From an uncultured Lachnospiraceae bacterium (GTDB lineage: Bacteria; Bacillota; Clostridia; Lachnospirales; Lachnospiraceae): DNA of 64,000 bases. A model generated the notes under the pieces. It was given only the letters and a program-made list of their open reading frames with translations, had not been told where the DNA came from and did no database searches. Position 1 is the first letter of the stretch. The number at the start of each line of letters is the position of its first letter. Both the position numbers and the translations under genes were made by a program. This document shows, in pieces, positions 1-7,112 of the stretch. The stretch covers positions 155,057 through 219,056 of the forward strand of contig CAMEJJ010000003.1 in the NCBI GenBank assembly GCA_945919795.1. The letters are read 5' to 3'.

Positions 1-435
1 GAATTTTTTTACAAACTCGTCAGCCAGATAAAGCGTATCGTTCATGGCAACCGTCAGAGCATAACTCTCCGATGCAAATTCCGTACCAAAATTGTAATCC
101 GTACTTCCGATTGCTGTGGAAAGAATTGCCGTATCGGTTGTAAATAAAAGCTGCTGTTGCGACATATCATAATAAAAATGATTATTTAAATTTTCATCGA
201 CAAAAGCAAGCGGAAAATAGACATGACCATCCCGATAAAGAGCATCAGTCTCGATCAACGTATCATTAAAAATAATCGCCGTTTCCTCACCGCCGACCAC
301 ATTGAAATATGCGTTTAAATCCGCTCTCTCCTGCGAATAAGAATACTTTTCCAACAAGCCTGTTGACAAGCCAATCAGTGCAACAACAACAATCAGTGCA
401 ACCGCAACCAAAACGGGTATATATTTTTTCTTCAT
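1..435 (-). CDS. Partial secreted/membrane-anchored protein, N-terminal part (possible GH18-type cell-wall hydrolase)
   Basis: Only the first 145 codons are in the window; the rest lies beyond position 1. The start at 435 follows a GGAGG ribosome binding site. Residues 1-4 are basic (MKKK), followed by one hydrophobic segment at about residues 6-27, so the protein is secreted or membrane-anchored. The exported part contains a motif of the form ALYRDGHVYFPLAFVDENLN followed by FYYD...LLFTT. From memory this resembles the N-terminal module in front of family-18 glycoside hydrolases of Lachnospiraceae and copper-amine-oxidase-N stalk domains, but the catalytic part is not visible, so the enzyme call is inference. 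It is transcribed leftward, downstream of the small gene at 649-861. Confidence 0.6.
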   Translation of the reverse strand, partial: MKKKYIPVLVAVALIVVVALIGLSTGLLEKYSYSQERADLNAYFNVVGGEETAIIFNDTLIETDALYRDGHVYFPLAFVDENLNNHFYYDMSQQQLLFTTDTAILSTAIGSTDYNFGTEFASESYALTVAMNDTLYLADEFVKKF

Positions 436-556
436 TTGTATATCCTCCGATTCAAATGATATCAGATTTTCCGATTCTTATACAATTTAAATATGGATGA
501 AACATCATCCCGGACATCACTCGAATCCGATTATAACAAAACTTTTATTTCAGCAC

Positions 557-640
557 AATGCTTAAACTCCCCAATCCCTTTGCCAAAGGCAAACCGATGA
601 TCAGCATAGAAGGACCTTGATCATAACCCCGTTAAGCATT
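557..640. other. Candidate structured RNA: three-stem element closed by a 9-bp stem
   Basis: AATGCTTAA at 557-565 is exactly complementary to TTAAGCATT at 632-640. Inside lie two further perfect hairpins: TTTGCC/GGCAAA around 579-593 and ATGATCA/TGATCAT around 597-624. The layout is a closed three-way junction with G/C-rich joining strands. It lies in the gap between the small gene (ends 649) and the start of the partial gene (435), so on the minus strand it would be about 120 nt upstream of that start, in a 5' leader. I could not match it to a riboswitch class that I know. Confidence 0.4.
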
Positions 641-648
641 TATGGCTT

Positions 649-861
649 TTAACAAATACTGTCATAGCGGATTTCTCTGATATATCCACGTTCGTCTGTT
701 ACGAAATCCGCCATATAAAAATGATCTTCCCGAAACACTGCCGAACTTATCTTTTTCGGTGATGACAATGTTCCGTTAAGATACAGCACAGCTCCCTTTT
801 TTAAAGAAGCAGTCAAATCCTGTTCCATTTGCTTTTTCGTGTTTTTCTTTTCTGCTTCCAT
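649..861 (-). CDS. Small hypothetical protein, 70 aa
   Basis: I do not recognise this family. An upstream ATG at 882 overlaps the sequence ATGGAGGTGCTG, which looks more like the ribosome binding site of the second ATG at 861, so I chose 861. The product is charged at the N-terminus (MEAEKKNTKKQMEQD) and then has a compact region predicted to be beta-rich (GAVLYLNGTL, REDHFYMADFV, GYIREIRYDSI). There is no signal peptide or membrane segment. It is followed by the structured element at 557-640 and then by the partial secreted protein gene. Confidence 0.45.
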   Translation of the reverse strand: MEAEKKNTKKQMEQDLTASLKKGAVLYLNGTLSSPKKISSAVFREDHFYMADFVTDERGYIREIRYDSIC

Positions 862-1083
862 AAAATAATACAGCACCTCCATGGATATTTTATTTTCCTT
901 ATTTTGTCAGCTATCAAAATCAGTATTTGCCGTTTTCCAAAAGGTTTGTGATATATTATAAAATTTGGCATTATACTTTTTTTGATAATGACGATAATAA
1001 AATAAAAGACAAGAATACTACGGGACATGTAAAAAACAAAATAAAATAAATAAGAGCATTTTTAAATATTAAATTATACGTGA

Positions 1084-1245
1084 TTGTGAAAATTCATCGA
1101 TGATATAACCATCGATCAGGCACGAAGCCTTAGACAACCCATAAGGGTCAAAATGTGAATTTGATTTGCTTTAAAGAATTCACTAACAATTAATAAGAAA
1201 CTCTATGCCTCCTTTCCTTACGGATTGTCCCGGAAGCATCTTGTG
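1084..1245. ncRNA. Candidate multi-hairpin structured RNA upstream of mecA
   Basis: This stretch has no plausible ORF but holds a run of short perfect hairpins: ATCGATG/CATCGAT (about 1096-1116), AGGC/GCCT (about 1118-1131), ACCC/GGGT (about 1137-1149), GTGAATT/AATTCAC (about 1157-1186) and an ATGC...GCAT pairing (about 1205-1241). GTGAAAATTC near 1086 could also pair with GAATTCAC near 1180 and close a multibranch structure. Such dense pairing in a 380-bp gap suggests a stable RNA or leader. The strand is uncertain: minus would place it in the leader of the 649-861 gene, plus would place it upstream of mecA. No family assigned. Confidence 0.4.
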
Positions 1246-1372
1246 GTTACATTATATCTGCATTGTTTCTTTTTGACAATACGCTTTTTAAATTTTTGGT
1301 AATGTTGCACAAAATAAGTGAAGTGCTAAAATCAGGAAATCTTAAATTTTTTTAAACTGGCACTTGCCTCTC

Positions 1373-1399
1373 TTGACTTAATAAACTATACATTATAAG
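1373..1399 (+). promoter_or_regulatory. Putative sigma-A promoter of mecA
   Basis: TTGACT at 1373-1378 and TATAAG at 1394-1399, spacer 15 bp, with AT-rich surroundings, about 45 bp upstream of the mecA start. The spacer is short, so the exact -10 is uncertain. A second TTGACA at 1273-1278 lies further upstream. Confidence 0.4.
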
Positions 1400-1441
1400 A
1401 TACATTTACAATTTTTTCGTATGCAGTAAGGATGTGATAAC

Positions 1442-2215
1442 ATGAAAATCGAAAAAATTAATGACAATCAAATTCGCTGCACACTTACACATAGTGATTT
1501 GGCAAACCGCGAACTGAAAATCAGTGAGTTAGCTTATGGTAGCGATAAAGCAAAATCTCTTTTTAAAGATATGATGGAACAGGCTTCTTATGAATTTGGA
1601 TTTGAAGCTGATGATATTCCGTTGATGATAGAGGCTGTCCCAATCAGCTCAGAATGTATCGTTCTGACTATTACTAAGGTAGAAGATCCGGAAGAACTGG
1701 ATACGCGATTTTCCAAATTTGCACCTTCTGTTCACGAAGACAGTCAGTCTGCAGAAGAAGCCGATGATATCTCTGATATTTCTGAAGAGGTTATGGATTT
1801 ATTTCATAAGATTCAAAAATCAGAACGCGATTTTATGAGTGATGTTAATAAAAACAACACGCTCCCCGCAACACCGGCAGATGCCAAAGTATCAAAAGAA
1901 AAGTCGGAAAAAGTCAAAACGGTTGAAGCATGTATTTTTTCTTTCGAAAGTCTTTCCCTTGTCATCCGATTTGCACATGCCGTAAATAATTTTACCATTT
2001 GCAAGAATTCTTTATATAAGGATAAAAAAAAGGATGAATACCATTTGATAATCTTCAACCATGAAATCGGCGTGCAGGAATTTAATCAGCTCAGCAATGC
2101 CGCATCAGAGTATGGTCATCTGTTAAAGAGTATGTCGCATACAGAGACTTATTATAAAGAGCATTTTGAACCGATTGTCGAAAATCATGCTTTGCAGTCA
2201 CTGGGCACTGTGTAA
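1442..2215 (+). CDS. mecA: Adaptor protein MecA
   Basis: 257-aa MecA-family adaptor, which in Firmicutes delivers substrates such as ComK to the ClpC/ClpP protease. The N-terminal substrate-binding domain (about residues 1-95) begins MKIEKINDNQIRCTLTHSDL, typical of MecA. A charged, low-complexity linker follows (about 96-165, rich in E, D and S), then the C-terminal ClpC-binding domain (about 166-250) with IFSFESLSLVIRFA and the HLLKSMSHTETYYKEHFEPIV ending. Length is close to Bacillus MecA (218 aa) with a longer linker. It is monocistronic, preceded by AAGGATG and followed by a strong hairpin. Confidence 0.92.
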   Translation: MKIEKINDNQIRCTLTHSDLANRELKISELAYGSDKAKSLFKDMMEQASYEFGFEADDIPLMIEAVPISSECIVLTITKVEDPEELDTRFSKFAPSVHEDSQSAEEADDISDISEEVMDLFHKIQKSERDFMSDVNKNNTLPATPADAKVSKEKSEKVKTVEACIFSFESLSLVIRFAHAVNNFTICKNSLYKDKKKDEYHLIIFNHEIGVQEFNQLSNAASEYGHLLKSMSHTETYYKEHFEPIVENHALQSLGTV

Positions 2216-2251
2216 AAATTGAGCTATATTCAGTTCATTATTAACAAAGCG

Positions 2252-2286
2252 TAAAAAAGGCTGTACCGGTTATCCGGCACAGCCTG
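2252..2286. terminator. Bidirectional rho-independent terminator (mecA / DUF1858 gene)
   Basis: AGGCTGTaCCGG at 2258-2269 pairs with CCGGcACAGCCT at 2274-2285 across a TTAT loop. The minus-strand side is followed by TTTTTT (2257-2252), a classic tail for the gene at 2307-2498. The plus side has a weaker T-rich tail serving mecA. Confidence 0.8.
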
Positions 2287-2306
2287 ATTTATTGTCTTAA
2301 CAAGGA

Positions 2307-2498
2307 TTATATACTATTAATCTTTGCCATCAATTCATCAATATCAATTCCATGAACCGCTGCAGCTTCTTCCAATGTTTCCATTTGGGATGCCGGACAG
2401 CCTAAACAGTGCATTCCTGCTTCCAGTAAAACCGGAACAACATTTTGGTCTTTCATAAGAATTTCACCAATTGTCATGTCTTTTGTGATTTCTGCCAT
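2307..2498 (-). CDS. DUF1858 domain protein (hybrid-cluster-associated disulfide domain)
   Basis: 63-aa protein starting at the ATG at 2498, which sits 8 nt after AAGGAGG; the longer upstream reading has no ribosome site. The whole protein is one DUF1858 domain: an N-terminal helix around [13 protein letters not shown], then [29 protein letters not shown], with a conserved CxxC at about residues 34-37. The family is small, cytosolic and often annotated as a hybrid-cluster-protein-associated redox disulfide domain; its biochemical role is not well settled. It is probably monocistronic, ending at the terminator at 2252-2286. Confidence 0.85.
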   Translation of the reverse strand: MAEITKDMTIGEILMKDQNVVPVLLEAGMHCLGCPASQMETLEEAAAVHGIDIDELMAKINSI

Positions 2499-2640
2499 TA
2501 TCCACGCCTCCTTAATAATTGGTCTTATTTCTGCTTTAGTATAACCTAATCCCATTTTTTTATCAATGTTCATATTATCTAAGTGTCAGAACTGTTTATT
2601 TAAACTGTTAATACGGACATTTTATAGGAAAGATTATAAA

Positions 2641-3231
2641 CTAGTTTTCTTCTGCAATTTTGCAAATGATATCCACACAGGTATCAATGCCTAAAGAAGA
2701 GCTTTTTAATGTCAGATCATAATAATCCGCATTTCCAAACTCGGTATTGGTATAGTAAGTACAGTATCTTCTTCTTGCCTTGTCCACAGACTTCATTTCT
2801 TCCAAAATTTTGCTTTCGGAATATTCGGGCATCTGTTGTTTTAGATTTTTCAGACGGAAATACTGGGATGCCGCAATAAAAACATGCAAAGAATAATCAA
2901 ATTCTTTTAATATCACATTGGCATTGCGCCCAACGATGACACATTTTCCCTTTTCACCTACTTTTTTAATGGCATCTCTTTGTGCCGCAAAAAGCTTTTC
3001 GTTTAAGGGTTTGTTGTAAAAATCAAACAGACTCTGTCCCAGTCCGAAGTTGTGGGGGACTTTTTCGTCGTACATTCTGAAATCTTCCGGTGTCAGATCC
3101 GAAGCCTCCATAGCAGAACGAATAATCATATCTTTATCCAGATAATAATATCCCAGTCTTTCTGCTACCGCCTTTCCGATTTGTCCACCGCCGGCTCCAA
3201 ATTCCCTGCTGATTGTAATGATCTTTTTCAT
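2641..3231 (-). CDS. Cytidylate kinase-like family protein
   Basis: 196-residue P-loop protein of the cytidylate-kinase-like family. I chose the ATG at 3231 because it follows AAAGGAG; an in-frame ATG at 3270 lacks a site. The start is MKKIITISREFGAGGGQIGK: the P-loop GAGGGQIGK replaces the GxxxxGKS/T of true CMP kinase and there is no canonical K-S/T pair, so the substrate is uncertain. The C-terminal half has RARRRYCTYYT-like basic residues and DYYDLTLKSS, which are typical of this family in Clostridia. It lies 10 bp downstream of the glutamine-type ABC ATPase stop or further, with no clear hairpin between, so it could be co-transcribed as the last gene of that operon. Confidence 0.8.
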   Translation of the reverse strand: MKKIITISREFGAGGGQIGKAVAERLGYYYLDKDMIIRSAMEASDLTPEDFRMYDEKVPHNFGLGQSLFDFYNKPLNEKLFAAQRDAIKKVGEKGKCVIVGRNANVILKEFDYSLHVFIAASQYFRLKNLKQQMPEYSESKILEEMKSVDKARRRYCTYYTNTEFGNADYYDLTLKSSSLGIDTCVDIICKIAEEN

Positions 3232-3280
3232 AGGCACACGCTCCTTTCTGTTTAAGGAAAATAAGTCCATATTGCTACAT

Positions 3281-4024
3281 TTATAAAACTTTATTTAGGA
3301 AATTGATCGTTCTTGGTTCCTTTGGATTCAGTAAAACTTCCTGAGGGGTTCCCTCTTCAACAATATATCCGCCATCCATAAATATGACTCTGTCTGCAAC
3401 TTCCCTTGCAAATCCCATCTCATGAGTGACAATTACCATTGTCATGCCGTCTGCTGCAAGTTCCTTCATAACCTGTAATACTTCTCCGACCATTTCCGGA
3501 TCAAGTGCTGATGTCGGTTCATCAAAAAGCATAATATCCGGTTGCATACAAAGCGCTCTCGCAATGGCAATACGCTGTTTTTGTCCACCGGACAGCTGAC
3601 TGGGATAACTTTCTTTTTTCTCAACCAGTCCGACTTTATCCAACATTTTCAACGCACGCTCTTTTGCTTCTTCTTTTGAACATTTTTTCAACATATTCGG
3701 TGCAAGTACCAGATTGTCCAAAATATTCAAATTATTAAACAGATTGAAATGCTGAAATACCATTCCGATATTTTCACGCACTTTATTGATGTTGGTTTTT
3801 TTACTTGTGATATCCATATCATCCACAATAATCGTACCGCCGGAAGCCTCCTCTAAACGATTTAAGCATCTTAAGAAGGTAGATTTTCCCGATCCGGAAG
3901 GACCGATTACAACAACCACTTCTCCTTCATAAATATCGGTTGAAATATCCTTTAGTACTTCAAGACTGCCGAAGTTCTTTTTCAAATTTTTAACATGTAT
4001 TTTTACGTTTCTATCTTCCAACAT
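3281..4024 (-). CDS. Polar amino acid ABC transporter ATP-binding protein
   Basis: 247-aa ATPase of the GlnQ/HisP type that energises uptake of a polar amino acid. Visible motifs: Walker [10 protein letters not shown] (about residues 41-49), Q-loop VFQHFNLF, signature [15 protein letters not shown], Walker [15 protein letters not shown] and the switch histidine in [10 protein letters not shown]. The start overlaps the permease stop by 14 nt and its ribosome site GGAAAGGAG lies inside the permease gene, so the two are translationally coupled. Substrate (glutamine, cystine or another amino acid) cannot be told from sequence alone. Confidence 0.93.
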   Translation of the reverse strand: MLEDRNVKIHVKNLKKNFGSLEVLKDISTDIYEGEVVVVIGPSGSGKSTFLRCLNRLEEASGGTIIVDDMDITSKKTNINKVRENIGMVFQHFNLFNNLNILDNLVLAPNMLKKCSKEEAKERALKMLDKVGLVEKKESYPSQLSGGQKQRIAIARALCMQPDIMLFDEPTSALDPEMVGEVLQVMKELAADGMTMVIVTHEMGFAREVADRVIFMDGGYIVEEGTPQEVLLNPKEPRTINFLNKVL

Positions 4025-4682
4025 TTAATCTCCTTTCCACAACCTTTGCACTTCTTGAAAGGATTGTAATCACGATCAGATACATGATACCGACAATTGC
4101 CCAAGTCTGGAATGACATGAAGGTATTTGCCTGTACATTTTTTGCCGTATTAACCAGTTCCGGAAATCCAATAACAGATAGAATCGAAGTATCCTTTAAT
4201 GTAATGATAAACTGATTGATGAAAGTAGGAATCATGGTACGAATCGCCTGCGGAAGGACAACCTTTCTCATAGCCATACCATAAGAAAGTCCCAGTGAAC
4301 GTGCTGCTTCCATTTGTCCTATATCTACAGACTGAATACCGGCTCTGATAATCTCAGCCATATACGCGCCACAATTTAACGCCAGACAAATGGTACCTGC
4401 TTGAAGTGCAGTCAGAGTTACATTAAATCCGCCAATAACATTGTTAAAAAGATAAGGCATACCAAAATAGACAAAAAATGCCAGTACAATCATCGGCACA
4501 CCTCTGATAACGTCTACAAAAATCTGGGAAAAAATATTACATGCCTTATTTTTTACAACACCAAGCATTCCAAAAATCAATCCGATGATACAGGCAAAGA
4601 ATAAACCAAGCAACGCCAAAAGCAGCGTTCTTCCCATTGCAGCCACAAGCATACTGCCATATACTGTTATAATTTTTACCAT
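4011..4682 (-). CDS. Polar amino acid ABC transporter permease
   Basis: 223-aa inner-membrane permease of the HisM/GlnP family, with about five hydrophobic segments. The EAA loop is visible as [31 protein letters not shown] (E-A-A-x3-G) at about residues 142-172, which contacts the ATPase. The N-terminal region [24 protein letters not shown] is the typical first segment. It sits between the lipoprotein gene (separated by a hairpin at 4748-4778) and the ATPase (overlapping), forming a three-gene importer operon. Confidence 0.93.
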   Translation of the reverse strand: MVKIITVYGSMLVAAMGRTLLLALLGLFFACIIGLIFGMLGVVKNKACNIFSQIFVDVIRGVPMIVLAFFVYFGMPYLFNNVIGGFNVTLTALQAGTICLALNCGAYMAEIIRAGIQSVDIGQMEAARSLGLSYGMAMRKVVLPQAIRTMIPTFINQFIITLKDTSILSVIGFPELVNTAKNVQANTFMSFQTWAIVGIMYLIVITILSRSAKVVERRLNVGR

Positions 4683-4747
4683 AGTCTTTTCCTTTCCGTA
4701 TTTTACTCTTATACCTATTGTATACTATATTTTACAAAAATGAAAGA

Positions 4748-4778
4748 CGCCAGAGCGGGCGTTTCACCCCGTCTGGCG
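4748..4778 (-). terminator. Intercistronic hairpin between binding-protein and permease genes
   Basis: CGCCAGAGCGGG at 4748-4759 pairs with the CCCGTCTGGCG side ending at 4778. It is followed on the minus strand by TCTTTCATTTTTG. Such a partial terminator after a binding-protein gene usually makes binding protein more abundant than permease; here that is an inference from position. Confidence 0.7.
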
Positions 4779-4810
4779 ATCTTTTTCCTGTCATATGAAT
4801 TTCTATCGAA

Positions 4811-5674
4811 TTATTCACCAAGATATTTCGCTAAAATTTCGTCATATGTTCCGTTTGCCTTGATGTTTGCAAGACCTGCGTTGAACATATCAACAAGTTC
4901 CTGATTATCAGCATTGAAAATAGCAAAACCATACTGTGCAGGTTCATTTCCTGTACCATCAACCAATTTCATTGCAAGACCGCTGTCTTTGATATTGGCT
5001 GCCATAATCGGAGTATCATCAAATACAGCTACTACCTGACCGCCGACAACTGCCTGGTACATAGTAGGTGAATCTTCAAAATATGTGATTGTGAAACCAT
5101 ATTCATCAACAAGGCTTTCTGCATAAGTAGCACTCATAGAACCTGTCTTAACTGCTACTGCTTTTCCGGAAAGACCATCAAATCCTGTAATATCAGAAGA
5201 TTCTGCTACAGCCATACACTGATTTGCATCATAATATCCGTCTGAGAAAATCCAGCCTGATTCTTTACGTTCATCTGTAATAGATGCACCGGCGATCATA
5301 CCATCTGCCTGACCGGCCTGACATGCTGCGATGGAAGCGTCCCAACCAAGTGACTGAAGTTCATATTCAAATCCCTGATCTTTAGCAATAGCTGCAAGAA
5401 TGTCTACGTCAATACCAACAAATTCTCCGGCATCATCCGTATACTCGAAAGGTTTAAATGCTGTATCTGTTGCAATCACCCATTTCTTGCCTGTTGTTTC
5501 CTCTGCAGTTTCTTCGGTTGCAGCCTCTTCTGTTGCTGTTTCCTCAGTAGTTTCCTCAGCAGTTTCTTCTGCTACTGCAGGCTCCTCTGTCTTTGCTTCT
5601 CCTGTACTACCGCATCCTGCAAGGCTGAATACCATGGTTGATGCAAGAAGTACTGCCAATAATTTCTTTTTCAT
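4811..5674 (-). CDS. Amino acid ABC transporter substrate-binding lipoprotein
   Basis: 287-aa extracellular binding protein (SBP_bac_3 family). The signal peptide ends in the lipobox LAGC (lipidated Cys at about residue 21). A very acidic E/T/A repeat linker follows (about residues 28-61, units such as EETAEETT), then the binding domain beginning KKWVIATDTAFKPFEYTDDA, with the family hallmark GIDVDILAAIAKD and a C-terminal GTYDEILAKYLG. First gene of the importer operon; ribosome site AGAGAGGAGAA. The acidic linker is unusually regular and may act as a spacer from the membrane across the wall. Confidence 0.93.
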   Translation of the reverse strand: MKKKLLAVLLASTMVFSLAGCGSTGEAKTEEPAVAEETAEETTEETATEEAATEETAEETTGKKWVIATDTAFKPFEYTDDAGEFVGIDVDILAAIAKDQGFEYELQSLGWDASIAACQAGQADGMIAGASITDERKESGWIFSDGYYDANQCMAVAESSDITGFDGLSGKAVAVKTGSMSATYAESLVDEYGFTITYFEDSPTMYQAVVGGQVVAVFDDTPIMAANIKDSGLAMKLVDGTGNEPAQYGFAIFNADNQELVDMFNAGLANIKANGTYDEILAKYLGE

Positions 5675-5815
5675 AACTAATTCTCCTCTCTTAGTTTAAA
5701 AATTTTTCAGTCAGTTTCAAAAGATTGCCGGATTAATATCCTGAAACAATATTTAAAACTGCTAAATATATATCAACAGCCTAAGCTGTGATAATCATTA
5801 TTTATTTCCAAATAT

Positions 5816-5862
5816 CTGGTACAATGGTTTTAAAATAACTTCACCATTTCACTGGTCTGTCT
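5816..5862 (-). repeat. Half copy of the 113-bp hairpin element found at 37833-37945
   Basis: The sequence starting CTGGTACAATGGTTTTAAAA is nearly identical to one arm of the inverted-repeat element at 37833-37945 (CTAGTACAATGGTTTTAAAT), and similarity continues for about 45 bp through CACCATTTCACT. The second arm is missing. It lies in the 220-bp gap upstream of the binding-protein gene. Confidence 0.6.
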
Positions 5863-5870
5863 TTATCTAT

Positions 5871-5893
5871 ATGCGCACCAACCAGTTGCGCAT
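5871..5893 (-). terminator. Hairpin after the C26 hydrolase gene
   Basis: ATGCGCAcc at 5871-5879 pairs with TTGCGCAT at 5886-5893, right after the stop codon of the gene ending at 5897. The T-tract on the minus strand is poor, so termination may be weak. Confidence 0.45.
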
Positions 5894-5896
5894 CAT

Positions 5897-6601
5897 TTAA
5901 TTTTTACATGCATCCACAAATGCCTGAACCAGTTTTACACTGTTTTCATTCACCTGATAGGAAAATTCCGGATGCCACTGGACTCCTACGGCAAATTTCT
6001 GTCCTTTCACAGAAATTGCCTCCACCAGACCATCTTCTGAAACAGCCATAACTTCTGCCCGCTTAGCCGGACTTTTTACAGCCTGATGATGATAACTGTT
6101 TACCTCAATGGTTCCTTCTCCCAAAATCTCTGAAAGAATTGTATTTTCCACGATGCGTACCTTGTGAGCGGCGACATCATAGGGCGGTTCCATATGGTGT
6201 TCTACCGTACTTTCATACTCGGTAGGCAGATCCTGATATAAATCACCGCCTAAATATGCATTCATAAACTGAATTCCACGGCAGATACCAAATACCGGTT
6301 TGTCATCAGAAAGAGCCATATCCAAAAGAATACTCTCCATGGTATCTCTGTCCTTGCAGGAAATACCGCATTTTTCGGATGTTTCTTTTCCATATACATA
6401 AGGACCGACATCATGCCCTCCTGTCAGCAACAGGCCATCACACAATGCATAGGCTTCTTTCAGTTCTGCCTGATCTGTTGTCAAAGGAAGCATAATCGGA
6501 AGAGCATTGCATTCTTCGAGTACCTTCATGTATCCCGGCAACATCCAATAGCTCTCTTTTTCATCATCATATAATGGAATCAAACCAATAACCGGTCTCA
6601 T
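5897..6601 (-). CDS. Gamma-glutamyl-gamma-aminobutyrate hydrolase family protein (peptidase C26)
   Basis: 234-aa class-I glutamine-amidotransferase-like hydrolase, of the PuuD/YvdE type, that cleaves gamma-glutamyl amide bonds. I chose MRPVIGLIPLYDD at 6601: CAGGAAG lies about 10 nt upstream, while earlier starts lack a site. The nucleophile is in FGICRGIQFMNAYLGGDLYQDL (Cys about residue 100) and the His-x-Glu pair in VGVQWHPEF near the C-terminus. GLLLTGGHDVGPYVYG is also typical. It sits just upstream of the amino-acid importer; a role in glutamyl-peptide or polyamine breakdown is possible, but the substrate is not shown. Confidence 0.88.
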   Translation of the reverse strand: MRPVIGLIPLYDDEKESYWMLPGYMKVLEECNALPIMLPLTTDQAELKEAYALCDGLLLTGGHDVGPYVYGKETSEKCGISCKDRDTMESILLDMALSDDKPVFGICRGIQFMNAYLGGDLYQDLPTEYESTVEHHMEPPYDVAAHKVRIVENTILSEILGEGTIEVNSYHHQAVKSPAKRAEVMAVSEDGLVEAISVKGQKFAVGVQWHPEFSYQVNENSVKLVQAFVDACKN

Positions 6602-6680
6602 ATTCATCACTTCCTGCAAAACATCTTTCCATATAAGGCACATTCAAATGAAAGATATTTTTAATTATTAATAAGAAAGG

Positions 6681-6709
6681 CGTCTGCTTCTTTCATCCTA
6701 AAGCAGACG
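6681..6709. terminator. Stable hairpin between puuD-like gene and pfl locus
   Basis: CGTCTGCTT at 6681-6689 pairs perfectly with AAGCAGACG at 6701-6709. No gene precedes it on either strand, so it is either an attenuator in the leader of the C26 hydrolase (about 80 nt upstream of its start) or the end of an unseen small transcript. Confidence 0.5.
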
Positions 6710-6814
6710 TCTTTGTCTTTCATGTGTTACACTATACAATTATTTTTTTTGAATTGCAACTGTTTTTTGTTTCAGTTCATATTAATTTCATATTTTTCCA
6801 TGCCATTTTCCGGT

Positions 6815-6860
6815 TATCATGGGGGCAAAATACCTTTTGACCCCAACATCATAATATTAT
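6815..6860 (+). repeat. Short palindromic box, family A copy 1
   Basis: TATCATGGGGGCAAAATA then CCTTTTGACCCCAACATCAT. Compared with the copy at 63739-63776 (reverse strand), I count 36 of 38 identical bases. The two halves are mutually complementary (GGGGxCAAAA / TTTTGxCCCC). Related copies: 16635-16670, 25663-25724 and 37804-37828. It lies in the 6602-7112 gap. Confidence 0.7.
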
Positions 6861-6997
6861 GTACTATAATGTACCGGTTGCAAAAGGTCCATGTTATCTC
6901 TCATACTATATTTAGTTCCCCTTATCCTTTATTTTGTGTTATTTCTAAAAAGCCCTAAAATACCGCTTTTTGTTTGTAAAAAAGTACAACACTTTGC

Positions 6998-7027
6998 TTG
7001 ACGTATTTTGACCTTATAACCTATAAT
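6998..7027 (+). promoter_or_regulatory. Promoter of the split pfl operon
   Basis: TTGACG at 6998-7003 and a perfect TATAAT at 7022-7027, spacer 18 bp, about 85 bp upstream of the PFL start. The remaining part of the 500-bp gap upstream contains the hairpin at 6681-6709, the palindromic box at 6815-6860 and no coding region. Confidence 0.75.
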
Positions 7028-7112
7028 TGAGCCATGGGAATAGCATAATTTCATGTGCTACTTAAACGGATTTATCCGTAAAAAAATAATATTTATAGGA
7101 GGCATTTCAAAA

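Noticed and set aside
557..640. c-di-GMP riboswitch (GEMM) before the gene at 1-435
   Set aside because: GGCAAACC is present, but the conserved joining segments and second domain of GEMM do not match, so I kept it only as an unassigned structure.
5400..5699. 99-aa plus-strand ORF rich in Ser/Val
   Set aside because: Mirror of the repetitive acidic linker of the binding-protein gene on the other strand.
6973..6992. Rex-type redox operator upstream of the pfl promoter
   Set aside because: TTGTAAAAAAGTACAA only loosely fits the TTGTTA-N6-TAACAA pattern; too weak to report as a feature.
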